From Spirochaetales bacterium (GTDB lineage Bacteria; Spirochaetota; Spirochaetia; DSM-2461), in assembly GCA_028533045.1 (NCBI GenBank), contig JAQQAP010000020.1, positions 145,149-209,148 on the forward strand: a stretch of DNA of 64,000 bases. The letters are read 5' to 3'. The notes beneath the pieces were generated by a model. That model had not been told where the DNA came from. It made no database searches and worked only from the letters and a program-made list of their open reading frames with translations. The translations under genes and the position numbers were made by a program. Numbering within the stretch: the stretch's first letter is position 1; the number at the start of each line of letters is the position of its first letter. Below are positions 1-9,431 of this stretch, in pieces.

Positions 1-730
1 CTACGGGGATATTCATAATCTCTCCGTAAATCTCTATCTGGGCACGGGCCCCGATTCGGTAGGAGTCGATAGTAACAATACGAATACGCCGCTCAACCGC
101 CTTATTGGGGGATAAGCCCTGCAGAGCAGCAAGTTTCGCAACAGTGGTAGTCTTTCCCACTCCTGTGGGACCTACCAGTACCTGAATGAGAGGGAAACGG
201 GGCCCGGTGGGATTGTAAATTTTAATGGAACGGGCAATCAGTTCTGCCACACTCTGCTGAACCAGGGAAAAATTATCCAGATCATCCAGAGCGAATTCCC
301 GTCTAAGCGTTTCGGTTACCGCATTTATAAATGAGGGAGAAAAGTCGTTATCCTCCAGAATATCCCCGATTTTCTTGAGGGAAGGATGAATTTCCTCCTG
401 CTGAATTCCTGCGGAAACACTCTCTTTGATGATTTTAATATCCTGAGCCAGTTTTTCCATCTGATCATCCTTAAAGCCCGCCATGGAGAGTATCTCCTTT
501 TTGGACTGACGATCAATCTTTTTCTGCTCTTCCTTTTCCTGAGCGATTAAACCGGATGAGAGATAACAGGTACATTCCACCTTTCGCTGACCGAAGAGCC
601 CCAGAAAACTCCCGGCAGGAACATACTTCGTAGTTAGAATCCTTGCTTTGTCGCCGTAATCGTTGAAGATTTTACGGCGCACTTCATGTTCATCCTTGCC
701 GCTCACGACAAAATATCTGGAAGATGTCAC
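1..730 (-). CDS. flhF: FlhF, flagellar SRP-type GTPase (3' end outside window)
   Basis: Signal-recognition-particle family GTPase that sets flagellar number and polar placement. About 243 residues are visible and the C-terminal part lies beyond the window edge. The start is a GTG at 730 that shares GTGA with the flhA stop; the ATG two bases upstream is followed at once by a stop. Translation gives an N-terminal B-type region, the P-loop GPTGVGKTT and the downstream DSYRIGA motif typical of FlhF/FtsY GTPases. It is the last visible gene of the flagellar run, as in other spirochaetes, where flhG usually follows. Confidence 0.93.
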   Translation of the reverse strand, partial: MTSSRYFVVSGKDEHEVRRKIFNDYGDKARILTTKYVPAGSFLGLFGQRKVECTCYLSSGLIAQEKEEQKKIDRQSKKEILSMAGFKDDQMEKLAQDIKIIKESVSAGIQQEEIHPSLKKIGDILEDNDFSPSFINAVTETLRREFALDDLDNFSLVQQSVAELIARSIKIYNPTGPRFPLIQVLVGPTGVGKTTTVAKLAALQGLSPNKAVERRIRIVTIDSYRIGARAQIEIYGEIMNIPV

Positions 731-2844
731 ATCTCACCTCGTTCAAGGGTTATAGTCCCTAAGTTTTCGCTTTGTATGTCCCTGACTATTTCCAGAGACG
801 AGAGTATGGGAATGGAAGGAAAGGCTCCCTCTGTGGTTGATCTTACCAGAGGACGGGCGGCTTCGCTAGTCATAATCACCGGATAAATACCCTTTTCCTG
901 CTCCACTTTGATCCGATTGGCAAAAGCGTTAATCCATTGCCGTTCAAAATCAGGATGAAGTCCGGCCCGGGCCATTCCATCTATGCGGGCCTCAATGAAC
1001 TGCTGTTCCAGAGCGGGATCGAGCACCAGAAAGCGAAGAACCTTGTCTGCAGAAGCGTAGGAGAGACAGATTTGCCTTCCCAAGGCCTGGCGCACCTTCT
1101 CTATAAGGTAGCCCGTATCCTTGGTCTGACCGCCCCAGTCACAAAGGGTTTCCAAAATGGTAACCAGATTCCGAATAGATACCTGTTCCCGGAGCAGTCC
1201 CTGAAGGACCTTCTGGATTTCCCCGCTGTTGAAAAGCTTATTCGTCTCTTCCACCACGGCAGGATAGGTTTCACCCAGCGTATCGAGCATACCCTTGATT
1301 TCCTGACGTCCCAGAATATCGTAGGAATGCCCTTTCAGGACTTCCGTTAAATGGGTGGCAATGATGGAGGGAGGATCGACTACGGTATAACCGCCCCGTT
1401 CCGCCTTCTCCCGCTGGTCTCCGGAAATCCAGAGTGCCGGAAGGTTATAGGTAGGATCGGTGGTTTTCTCTCCGGTTAATTCAGCCCGGCCCGTACCGGG
1501 ATTAATCGCCAGATAATACCCCATACGAATGGAGCCGCGCCCCACTTCCACACCTTTAATCTTAAAACAATACTCCGATGGTTCGAGGCGCATATTATCC
1601 ACGATTCTAATGGGAGGAACAACCAGGCCCATATCGATGGCCGCTTCCTTACGAATCTGCTTAACCCGTTCCAAAAGTTCCGCCCCCTGTTCCTGGTTAA
1701 CAAGAGGAATCAACCCATAGCCCAACTCCAGAGAGAGGGCGTCCAGGGGAACGATGGCCTGGGCTTCGGAAGAAGAGGAGGAGGCTTCTTTTTTCTCCGC
1801 CGCTTCCTTCTGCACCGCTTCCCTGGCCTTCTCTTCCTTCACCTTTCCCGAACGGTAGGCCAAAAAGCCGATAACCAAAGCCAGGGGAAGAAGAATGTAA
1901 CCGGGAAAACCGGGAAGAAAACCCAATACCATAAGGAATGCGGCGGCAATCCAGTAAACCCGTCCATCCCGGGTAAACTGGGCCTGCACATCGTTACCAA
2001 AGCTGTTATCCGAAACAGAGCGGGTAACGATGAAACCGGTGGACATGGAAATAATAAGAGCGGGAAGCTGGGAAACCAGCCCGTCTCCAATGGTAAGGGA
2101 GGTGTAGACCGACATGGCCGAACCGAATGATTCGCCCCGCATGGCCACGCCCATAATAAGTCCCCCGATGACATTCACAAGGGTAATAACAAGACCAACC
2201 TTTACGGCACCTGAGATAAATTTGGTAGCACCGTCCATGGCTCCGTAGAAGTCAACCGTTCGCTGCAAGTCCGATTTACGTTTTCGGTACTCTTCCTCCG
2301 TGATTACCCCGGAGGAAAATTCCTGGTCAATGGCCATGTGCTTGTTGGGCAGGGCGTCCAGATTAAATCGGGCCGCTACTTCTGCTACTCGGGAGGAACC
2401 TTTGGTAATAACCATGAGCTGAACCGCTATGATTATGATAAAGATTACCGTTCCGATAACCAAACCTTCCGTTCCGGACGAACCGGTTACGAAGGTGGCA
2501 AAGGCCTTTACCACGTTACCGTTAAAAAGAGGCCCCTGGGACAGGATAAGCCTGGTGGAGGAAACATTCAGCCCCAAGCCAAATATGGTTGTCACCATAA
2601 GCATGGTGGGAAAGATAGAGAAATGAAGCGGATTTTCGTTATAGAGAATAATTAAAAGTATAACGATGCTCAAAAGGAGGTTGATGATCATAAAGAGATC
2701 GAGAAAAACAGCCGGCATAGGCACAATCATCATAAATATCATAATGAGAGTAGCCACAGCGGGCATCATCTCCGAGCTCATGGATCCGAACATCCGTCTG
2801 AGAGGATTGCTGCTTTCTCCAGCTTGTCCTGTAACGTCAGCCAT
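727..2844 (-). CDS. flhA: FlhA, flagellar export gate protein
   Basis: Integral membrane component of the flagellar type III export apparatus; its cytosolic domain forms the ring that docks chaperone-substrate complexes. At 705 residues it has the usual family length. The N-terminal half (about residues 20-330) is rich in membrane segments, and the C-terminal soluble domain follows a Glu/Lys-rich and Ser-rich linker near residues 340-375. The ATG at 2844 has a strong AAAGGAGG site 6 bases upstream. It lies 17 bases after flhB and overlaps flhF by four bases. Confidence 0.97.
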   Translation of the reverse strand: MADVTGQAGESSNPLRRMFGSMSSEMMPAVATLIMIFMMIVPMPAVFLDLFMIINLLLSIVILLIILYNENPLHFSIFPTMLMVTTIFGLGLNVSSTRLILSQGPLFNGNVVKAFATFVTGSSGTEGLVIGTVIFIIIIAVQLMVITKGSSRVAEVAARFNLDALPNKHMAIDQEFSSGVITEEEYRKRKSDLQRTVDFYGAMDGATKFISGAVKVGLVITLVNVIGGLIMGVAMRGESFGSAMSVYTSLTIGDGLVSQLPALIISMSTGFIVTRSVSDNSFGNDVQAQFTRDGRVYWIAAAFLMVLGFLPGFPGYILLPLALVIGFLAYRSGKVKEEKAREAVQKEAAEKKEASSSSSEAQAIVPLDALSLELGYGLIPLVNQEQGAELLERVKQIRKEAAIDMGLVVPPIRIVDNMRLEPSEYCFKIKGVEVGRGSIRMGYYLAINPGTGRAELTGEKTTDPTYNLPALWISGDQREKAERGGYTVVDPPSIIATHLTEVLKGHSYDILGRQEIKGMLDTLGETYPAVVEETNKLFNSGEIQKVLQGLLREQVSIRNLVTILETLCDWGGQTKDTGYLIEKVRQALGRQICLSYASADKVLRFLVLDPALEQQFIEARIDGMARAGLHPDFERQWINAFANRIKVEQEKGIYPVIMTSEAARPLVRSTTEGAFPSIPILSSLEIVRDIQSENLGTITLERGEM

Positions 2845-2861
2845 TCTGACCTCCTTTTAAA

Positions 2862-4004
2862 TTACTGGGCACGACGGTCCACCTCCATAAGGGTACTGAG
2901 AATATCCGCCACAAGTCGCCAATACTCTTCCGGGACCGGATCGCCTATTTCAACACTGGCAAAAAGAGCTCTTGCCAGGGGTTTGTTTTCCACAATGGGA
3001 ACATGATTTTCCGTGGCAATTTCCTTAATGCGCTGGGCCACATTGTCCTGCCCTTTTGCTACCACCACGGGAGCAATCATACTTTCCTGTTTATACTCCA
3101 GGGCCACGGCAAAGTGGGTGGGGTTGGTAATAACCACATTCGCATCGGGGACTTTCTGCATCATACCGGCCTGTCGGATTTCCTGCATTCGCTGCCGGAG
3201 CTTGGCCTTTACCTGAGGGTCCCCTTCCATCTCTTTGTACTCTTCCTTAACCTCATGTTTAGACATTTTAAGGGATTCCTTGTGCTGCCACTGCTGGTAC
3301 AGCATGTCCGGTATGGCCAGGGCCAGAAAAAAGACCGTCGCTTCCATAAGAATACGGAATCCCGCCCCCAAAGCCACGCCGGCCGCATCGGTTATGGGCA
3401 TATTTATAGTATTGGCGAGGGTGGGAATTTGTTTACGTATATTGAGATAGGCTATGGCGCCAATAACTATAACCTTAAAAATCGTTTTAAAGAAGTTAAA
3501 GGCCCCCTCCGGCGAGAAAATGGTTTTATTTATCCAGTTTTTGAAATTCGGAGCGATCCTTTTAAAGTTGGGAGTAAGCACTTTGGCGGTAAAGCGAAAC
3601 CCCACCTGGACAACATTCCCCAGGAAGGCCGCAGCCACGGCAATCATAAAAATGGGTCCCACAATACGAAAGTAGTAACTGTAAAAGGCCGAACCTATCA
3701 GCCCTGTGCTAGTCACATCTATGGTGGTAGACTGATTGAAGAAATACCTCATCATCTCCATTACCTGTTGAACAATATATTTCCCCATCAGCGCCAATCC
3801 GCCAAAAGAAAAAAGCAGAACCAATGCCTGGACGAGTTCGGAGGATTTGGCGACCTTACCTTCGTCCTCCCAGGCCTTCTTCATTTTTCGTTCGGTCGGA
3901 TCCTCAGTTCGTCCTTCGTCTTCGGCGGCAAACCACTGGAGATGCATCTTAAGGAGATCGCTCTCCTCATGACGGGGATAGAGTTCCCGAATATCTACTA
4001 TCAC
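2862..4004 (-). CDS. flhB: FlhB, flagellar export switch protein
   Basis: Membrane component of the flagellar type III export apparatus that switches substrate class from rod/hook to filament. The autocleavage motif NPTH is at residues 294-297. Membrane segments precede it and the cytosolic FlhB-C domain follows it. The GTG start at 4004 shares GTGA with the fliR stop. Compared with enteric FlhB there are about 20 extra N-terminal residues before the conserved DEGRTEDPTERK stretch; an ATG at codon 20 is an alternative start, but the overlap with fliR favours the GTG. Confidence 0.95.
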   Translation of the reverse strand: MIVDIRELYPRHEESDLLKMHLQWFAAEDEGRTEDPTERKMKKAWEDEGKVAKSSELVQALVLLFSFGGLALMGKYIVQQVMEMMRYFFNQSTTIDVTSTGLIGSAFYSYYFRIVGPIFMIAVAAAFLGNVVQVGFRFTAKVLTPNFKRIAPNFKNWINKTIFSPEGAFNFFKTIFKVIVIGAIAYLNIRKQIPTLANTINMPITDAAGVALGAGFRILMEATVFFLALAIPDMLYQQWQHKESLKMSKHEVKEEYKEMEGDPQVKAKLRQRMQEIRQAGMMQKVPDANVVITNPTHFAVALEYKQESMIAPVVVAKGQDNVAQRIKEIATENHVPIVENKPLARALFASVEIGDPVPEEYWRLVADILSTLMEVDRRAQ

Positions 4005-4786
4005 AGGACACCTCCCCTAAAATGATACATAAGAAGGCGGTGTATCAGATCAAAACCCCAATCAAAAACATAGGACATCTTGGAAATTATGAAGGGAGAC
4101 GCCATAAAAAGCATAAGAAATCCCAAACCAATCTGGATGGGAAACCCAAGCATAAGAAGGTTCATATTAGGGGCCGCTTTAGCCAAGAGCCCGGTGGTAA
4201 GGGACACAAGAAAAAGGGTTCCTATCACGGGGAAAGCGATGACTATGGCCTGTTGAAAAATCCCCGACAGGGCTCCCGTAAAAAAGAGCTGAAGGAAATC
4301 GGGATGGGCTAGGATATCCGCCCCCGTAAGAGCCTGAAAAGAGCTGTAAATTCCCTTTAGGAAAAGATTTCTCATTCCTCCCACTGTCACAAAAAGAAAC
4401 ATGGCAACCAGGTTAAAAAACTGACCGACCAAGGGCATTTCCACTTGAGAAAGGGGGTCGTAAGTGGAAGAGGCACCAAAACCCATCTGTACACTGAACA
4501 TCTGCCCGGCCACCTGAAAGACAGTAAAGACAATCTGCATAATCATCCCCATCACAATACCCAAAAGAAGCTCCAGGAGAATCAGCATGGCAAATTCAAT
4601 ACCGTTTTCGGGAATGACATAATCCACAAGGGAGTAGCAGGCGGAAGCGGTAAAAAAAGCGAGCATAACCCGGGCGTAACCGGGAAAGGCGGAAGAAGAG
4701 AAGAAGGGTGCCACCATAAAAATTGCCATTATTCTGGCAAAAACGAGGAGGCCTGTCTGTCCGTCTCGGAGCAGGTCTGCAAACAT
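4001..4786 (-). CDS. fliR: FliR, flagellar export gate protein
   Basis: Membrane protein that, with FliP and FliQ, forms the helical core of the flagellar export gate. At 261 residues and almost entirely hydrophobic it matches the family. The ATG at 4786 sits 18 bases after the fliQ stop; a GGGAGG site lies about 12 bases upstream, slightly further than usual. The stop overlaps the flhB start, in the conserved order fliP-fliQ-fliR-flhB-flhA. Confidence 0.95.
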   Translation of the reverse strand: MFADLLRDGQTGLLVFARIMAIFMVAPFFSSSAFPGYARVMLAFFTASACYSLVDYVIPENGIEFAMLILLELLLGIVMGMIMQIVFTVFQVAGQMFSVQMGFGASSTYDPLSQVEMPLVGQFFNLVAMFLFVTVGGMRNLFLKGIYSSFQALTGADILAHPDFLQLFFTGALSGIFQQAIVIAFPVIGTLFLVSLTTGLLAKAAPNMNLLMLGFPIQIGLGFLMLFMASPFIISKMSYVFDWGFDLIHRLLMYHFRGGVL

Positions 4787-4803
4787 CTCTTCTTACAACC
4801 TCC

Positions 4804-5070
4804 CTAACCTATGCTGCTGATGGCAGAGAATAAATTAACCGTAAAGGAGGACATTTGGGAAAACATCCAGCCTGCGAGAATAGCAATGGTTCCGAATATG
4901 GCCAGGATTTTCGGAACGAAGGTCAATGTCTGATCCTGAATTGAGGTGGTAGCCTGAAAGATGGAGATAACCAGACCAATAACAAGGGCCACAATCAGAA
5001 CGGGCCCGGAGAGCATCACCACTTCGGTGATACTGATTCGCATTAAATTTACAACGTCGCCTGTAGACAT
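4804..5070 (-). CDS. fliQ: FliQ, flagellar export gate protein
   Basis: Small 88-residue membrane protein with two hydrophobic helices. The first carries the family pattern around residues 20-40 (GPVLIVALVIGLVISIFQAT). It packs around the FliP/FliR export gate. It lies 9 bases downstream of fliP. Length, hydropathy and gene order leave little doubt. Confidence 0.95.
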   Translation of the reverse strand: MSTGDVVNLMRISITEVVMLSGPVLIVALVIGLVISIFQATTSIQDQTLTFVPKILAIFGTIAILAGWMFSQMSSFTVNLFSAISSIG

Positions 5071-5079
5071 TCAGTCCTC

Positions 5080-5841
5080 CTACAAAAAGCTCATTACCAG
5101 CTGGCGGGTCAAAAGAGACCAGCCGTCAACCAGTACGAATAAAATCAGCTTAAAGGGCATGGAGATCATAACCGGGGGCAGCATGATCATACCCATGGAC
5201 ATAAGAATGGATGCCACGACCATATCAATGATGATAAAAGGAATATAGATGAGGATCCCTATTTGAAAGGCGATCTTAAGTTCATTCAAAATAAAGGCGG
5301 GAATGAGCACGTAGGTGGGGACATCGGCAAAGGTTTCCGGCTGCTCCAGGCCCTGCATATTCATAAACAGGGCGATATTTTCGGGGTTATCCTTTACCTG
5401 TTTATACATAAAATAGCGAATGGGTCCCACACCACGAGTAAAAAGTTCTTCCACTGTAATTTCTTCTTCTATAAATGGTTGGTAAGCCTGCTCGTATATC
5501 TGTTCAAAGGTAGGCCACATGATAAACAGGGTAATAAACAGGCTGATGCCCATTAGCACACTCGATGGGGGAACCTGCTGCAGGTTAAGAGCTCTTTTAA
5601 CAAAGTCGAGCACAATGGAAACCCGTAAAAAGGAGGTCATAATAACCATGAGCGACGGGGCCAGTGTGATGACAGTTAACAAAATAAGAAGCTGAATGGA
5701 AAATGCCATATCCCGGTTTGTTTCGGGCTGTCGCACAGATACATCTACCAGGGGAATATTCAGTCCCCCCTCGGCATCCTGGGCAGGTAAGAGGCTGGTA
5801 AGTACGAGAAAAAGGCTCATGATCAAAAGGAATCGCTTCAT
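5080..5841 (-). CDS. fliP: FliP, flagellar export gate protein
   Basis: Core pore subunit of the flagellar export gate, 253 residues. An N-terminal signal peptide (about residues 1-20) precedes the mature protein, as is usual for FliP. The conserved loop PSLMVIMTSFLRVSIVL is near residues 62-78 and the C-terminal membrane segments match the family. The gene starts one base after the fliO stop and is followed by fliQ after 9 bases. Confidence 0.96.
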   Translation of the reverse strand: MKRFLLIMSLFLVLTSLLPAQDAEGGLNIPLVDVSVRQPETNRDMAFSIQLLILLTVITLAPSLMVIMTSFLRVSIVLDFVKRALNLQQVPPSSVLMGISLFITLFIMWPTFEQIYEQAYQPFIEEEITVEELFTRGVGPIRYFMYKQVKDNPENIALFMNMQGLEQPETFADVPTYVLIPAFILNELKIAFQIGILIYIPFIIIDMVVASILMSMGMIMLPPVMISMPFKLILFVLVDGWSLLTRQLVMSFL

Positions 5842-5842
5842 T

Positions 5843-6445
5843 CTACAGGTCCTTTAAGCGATTCCGCTGACTGCGGAGAAAATTGAGAGACTCTTCCGAG
5901 GCTTCCCCCGCCTCCCCTTCCTTTGCGGGAGTCGGTGCCATTCCACTTACCATTTCCCAGAAGGATTTCCCCTTCCGGTCGTGAAACTGTGACTGCTTGA
6001 GTTTGAGGGCGTCTATGGTTTCCTGATCCTTAATCTCCGTAACAAGGGCCACGTTACTCTGGGAAGCGCCCAAAAGATAGTAACTGTTTTCCACTTCCAC
6101 CACATGGAGTGACGTCTCACCGGTCAAAGCCTGGGACCCCATTATATTGATCATATCCTGATCGCCAAAACGGTTACCCGAATAGCGGCGCAGAAGCTTA
6201 ATAAAAAGCCAAATTATGACGATAACGATAATAAGAAAGAAGACCATTCGAAGATAATCGGCCGTAGTAATTCCCGTTGTGGTAAGGGAATCATTAATGA
6301 CTTCTTCTCCCGGCACCGCTTCATCCGCCGGGGCGTCAAAGGTGAGGGTCGATTCGTCAATAACGGGAAAATCCTTCTCTTCCTTCTCCTGAGAAAAGGC
6401 CGAAAAGGTCATAGCGATTAAAAAGAGAATTATAAGTTTTTTCAT
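5843..6445 (-). CDS. fliO: FliO/FliZ-family flagellar assembly protein
   Basis: Bitopic membrane protein that helps FliP oligomerise during gate assembly. It has 200 residues: a cleavable signal-like N-terminus, an acidic periplasmic stretch, one membrane helix near residues 65-85 (FFLIIVIVIIWLFIKLLRR) and a cytosolic FliO domain. Sequence conservation in this family is low. The call rests on topology, length and position between fliY and fliP. The tail of about 40 charged residues after the domain is not distinctive. Confidence 0.85.
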   Translation of the reverse strand: MKKLIILFLIAMTFSAFSQEKEEKDFPVIDESTLTFDAPADEAVPGEEVINDSLTTTGITTADYLRMVFFLIIVIVIIWLFIKLLRRYSGNRFGDQDMINIMGSQALTGETSLHVVEVENSYYLLGASQSNVALVTEIKDQETIDALKLKQSQFHDRKGKSFWEMVSGMAPTPAKEGEAGEASEESLNFLRSQRNRLKDL

Positions 6446-6477
6446 ACCCCTCCCAGAGTTTTTTACAGAGCCGGTTT

Positions 6478-7740
6478 CTATCCTTCTGTCATCTTATCCA
6501 CACCGGATACAATTTCCGTTACACGAACACCAAAGTTTTCGTCGATAACCACAACTTCTCCCTTGGCAATGAGATTATTATTTACAAGCACATCTACCGG
6601 TTCTCCGGCAAGCTTGTCAAGCTCAACAATGGTACCCTCTCCCATACCGAGGATATCCTTAATCAACCATTTGGCCCGCCCCAGCTCTACGGTCATCTCC
6701 ATGGCAACATCCATGAGAAGACTGATATTTCTCTGTTCCGAGCCGCTCAGGTTCTGGGCAAAATCGGGGAACTGTACGCTCTGCACATTGGGGGCAGGCT
6801 GCATTCCCATCATGTTCATCATCTGGGGGTTCATCATTTGGGGATTCATTCCGCCCATCTGATTCATACCACCCATCTGCTGGTTCATCATCTGGGGATT
6901 CATTCCACCCATCTGAGGATTCATGCCTCCCATCTGGGGGTTCATTCCGCCCATCTGAGGATTCATACCACCCATCTGGGGGTTCATTCCACCCATCTGC
7001 TGATTCATATCCATCTGTCCCATTCCGCCCATAGGCTGCTGGCCCATGGAGGCTGCGAGATCGGGTGCGGCGGTGGCACCCATAAGTGCCGCCAATTCGC
7101 GAATCATATCGATAGGAAAAATTTCATATACGGTCTGCGGGTCCTGTCCTTCAATGTTCAAATCATAACTAACACGAACAAAATTATCTCCCGGAAGGGT
7201 AAGCATGGCCTTGGGCTCATTCTGTCCTTGGGGAGATTCGGTCATAATGCTCCGGCCCACCCGGTCACCGATTTTGGTCACCGCCGCTCCGGTAATCTGT
7301 GAAATAGCTTCACTTACCGAAGAAATGGCCGTGGCATCCAATTCCAGGTCGCTCTGCCCCATCATGGGCTCGGCAATTTTAAGGGTTGTATCCGGCGTAA
7401 GAACAAAGAGGTGCCCCCCGGCAAAACCTTCCGTAAAATCAGCCTTAATCTCAACGATTTCATCGGGGAGGGTGGAGAAGAAGCTCTCCTTACCCATAAT
7501 TTCAAACTGAGCATTCCCCATGGTTACGGTGGTAACCATAATGCCGGAAAGGCTGGCCGACTGAACGTCATTCACTTCCTTGAAGAGTTCCGCCAAAACC
7601 TCCTGTTCGGAAGCACTGAGACTGCTGCCCCCCGCACCGGGAGAAGGCATGGCAGCTGCACCGGCACCACCCAGGGCATCATCCGTATCGCCGCTTAACA
7701 GAGCATCAATTTCATCTTGTGTCAGAGAGCCGTCACTCAT
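6478..7740 (-). CDS. fliY: FliY/FliN-type flagellar switch protein
   Basis: Rotor C-ring protein combining a CheC/CheX-like middle domain (about residues 45-230) with a C-terminal SpoA/FliN domain (about residues 340-420). The N-terminus carries LTQDEIDALL, the short helix that binds phosphorylated CheY in FliM and FliY. The two domains are joined by a Met/Gly/Gln-rich linker at residues 237-313 built from tandem 7-residue repeats. At 420 residues it is FliY-like rather than a short FliN. Its start overlaps the fliM stop as TAATG. Confidence 0.94.
   Translation of the reverse strand: MSDGSLTQDEIDALLSGDTDDALGGAGAAAMPSPGAGGSSLSASEQEVLAELFKEVNDVQSASLSGIMVTTVTMGNAQFEIMGKESFFSTLPDEIVEIKADFTEGFAGGHLFVLTPDTTLKIAEPMMGQSDLELDATAISSVSEAISQITGAAVTKIGDRVGRSIMTESPQGQNEPKAMLTLPGDNFVRVSYDLNIEGQDPQTVYEIFPIDMIRELAALMGATAAPDLAASMGQQPMGGMGQMDMNQQMGGMNPQMGGMNPQMGGMNPQMGGMNPQMGGMNPQMMNQQMGGMNQMGGMNPQMMNPQMMNMMGMQPAPNVQSVQFPDFAQNLSGSEQRNISLLMDVAMEMTVELGRAKWLIKDILGMGEGTIVELDKLAGEPVDVLVNNNLIAKGEVVVIDENFGVRVTEIVSGVDKMTEG
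6802..7032 (-). repeat. Coding 21-base tandem repeat in fliY linker
   Basis: The linker of FliY (residues about 237-313) is encoded by tandem 21-base units giving MGGMNPQ. Five units are nearly perfect, with degenerate copies such as MMNPQ and MNQ on both sides. Because 21 is a multiple of three, loss or gain of units keeps the frame, so linker length could vary between strains. Confidence 0.9.
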
Positions 7741-8765
7741 TACTCTTCTCCTTCGGAAACAAGTTCTTCAAACTCGTCCTGGTCAATATCTTCAATTTTG
7801 CGCGTCACCTGAACGGCCATGGATTTCCCCACAAGACCGGGACGGCATTCGAATTTCGGTCTGTTACCGATTTTTATGCTTAAGGGGTCATTAACCTTGG
7901 TGTTGGAAAGACGGATTACATCTCCCTGTCTAAGGTTAAGGACATCCTTCATTGTCACATTGACATTCCCTATCTCTGCAGACATGGTGATTCCGATGGA
8001 GGAGAGCCGATCACGGAGAATATTCAGGTTTTCCGTGGTGGTTCCCCGTCTTACCGTTGAATACCAATACTGAGCGGAAAGCTTGGAAATGATAGGCTCG
8101 ATGGTCAGATAGGGAATACAGAAGTTCATCATCCCTTCCACCTGCTCTACTTTGGTTTCCAGTGTTACCAGTACCACCATTTCCGTGGGAGGTACGATCT
8201 GGGCAAACTGGGGATTGGTTTCTATCTGTCCCAGCCGGGGTCTCAGGTCGATTACCTGGCTCCAGGCCTCACGCATGTTACCCAAGATCCGCACGATAAT
8301 CGACTCGATTACGGACCGTTCGATTTCGGTGAGTTCCCGGGTGATTTTAGAACCGTCCCCGGTGCCGCCGAAAAGACGGTCGATAATGGAAAAGGTAATG
8401 GACGGATCGATTTCCAGAATTGCCGAACCCTTGAGAGGGTCCATATTGATTACGGCCAACGCCGTGGGAGACGGGATGGACCGGATAAATTCTTCATAGG
8501 TCAGCTGGTCTACAGAGGCTACATGTACGTGAACCAGAGATCGCAGCTGGGCGGAAAGGGAGGTTGAGGTGAGACGGGCAAAGGTCTCATGCATGAAGTT
8601 GATCGTTCGAATCTGTTCCTTGGAGAACTTGTCCGGACGACGGAAGTCCCAGATACGGATATTTTTCCGGTCCTGAGGCTGTTGGGATTCCATGGGTTCC
8701 GTGTCCCCGGCGGAGATGGCTGTGAGAAGCTGATCAATTTCGTCCTGGGACAGAACTTCTGTCAT
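7740..8765 (-). CDS. fliM: FliM, flagellar motor switch protein
   Basis: C-ring protein that receives the chemotaxis signal and links FliG to FliY/FliN. It has 341 residues. The N-terminal LSQDEIDQLL helix is the CheY-P binding site, the central domain has the CheC-like fold, and the C-terminal SpoA domain is at about residues 250-330. It is co-transcribed with fliL upstream (4-base gap) and fliY downstream (1-base overlap). Two proteins in one motor, FliM and FliY, both keep the CheY-binding helix. Confidence 0.96.
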   Translation of the reverse strand: MTEVLSQDEIDQLLTAISAGDTEPMESQQPQDRKNIRIWDFRRPDKFSKEQIRTINFMHETFARLTSTSLSAQLRSLVHVHVASVDQLTYEEFIRSIPSPTALAVINMDPLKGSAILEIDPSITFSIIDRLFGGTGDGSKITRELTEIERSVIESIIVRILGNMREAWSQVIDLRPRLGQIETNPQFAQIVPPTEMVVLVTLETKVEQVEGMMNFCIPYLTIEPIISKLSAQYWYSTVRRGTTTENLNILRDRLSSIGITMSAEIGNVNVTMKDVLNLRQGDVIRLSNTKVNDPLSIKIGNRPKFECRPGLVGKSMAVQVTRKIEDIDQDEFEELVSEGEE

Positions 8766-8769
8766 AAAC

Positions 8770-9324
8770 CTACCCTTCTATAATCTGGAATTCCTCAAAT
8801 ACCACGTCCTTGATAACGCCGGTGGAAAGGATTCCATTTACCATGCTCTTGAGCTCTTCCTTGAGGATTTGTTCCTGATCCGGCTTAAGCTCGCCCACGG
8901 TTTTCTTGCTAAAATAGTTACGGATCATATCGGTGAGGGGGGCCACTTTGGAGGTAAGCTCCGCTCCCACAGTGTTGTCCTTTTCCGAATCGTAACCGAG
9001 CAGCACCTTTACGATGATACTGGAACGGGTCGGATCGTTGGTGGTGGTCCGGATTTCGTTAATCAAGCTAAAGTAGGTATAGACCTCCGGCTTGGTTTCG
9101 TACTCCTGACTCACGGCGGGAAAATTACGGGACACACTGTTACGGTCCATAATTTTGTAGGTCACCACACTTACTGTAACAGTAACGATAAGTCCTACAA
9201 GGATACCCACAACCCAGATGAGAATACGGGCCAGTCCCTCGGAGAGACCCTTCTTTTTCTTCTCCCCCGTAATGTCCCCATCCTGAACATCAACCTGGCT
9301 TAAATCTAACTCTTCATCACCCAT
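8770..9324 (-). CDS. fliL: FliL, stator-associated flagellar protein
   Basis: Single-span inner-membrane protein that surrounds and supports MotAB stators. I place the start at the ATG at 9324 (184 residues) because AAGGAG lies 9 bases upstream; an in-frame upstream ATG would add 16 residues with no conserved character. One membrane helix is at about residues 36-58 and the periplasmic FliL domain follows. It lies between motB and fliM, as in treponemes. Confidence 0.93.
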   Translation of the reverse strand: MGDEELDLSQVDVQDGDITGEKKKKGLSEGLARILIWVVGILVGLIVTVTVSVVTYKIMDRNSVSRNFPAVSQEYETKPEVYTYFSLINEIRTTTNDPTRSSIIVKVLLGYDSEKDNTVGAELTSKVAPLTDMIRNYFSKKTVGELKPDQEQILKEELKSMVNGILSTGVIKDVVFEEFQIIEG

Positions 9325-9431
9325 GGGGTCTCTCTCCTTATCTCGGTGCGGGATAAACCCATCCCAAACCAAATTTTATCATTTTTTTCACATTTATGCA
9401 ATTCAAATCGCACAGGTCGTTCACCGGATTG

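Noticed and set aside
3003..4025. 340-codon open frame on plus, opposite flhB
   Set aside because: Shadow of flhB: low-complexity His/Gly-rich product, no ribosome site, and the minus-strand gene is unambiguous.
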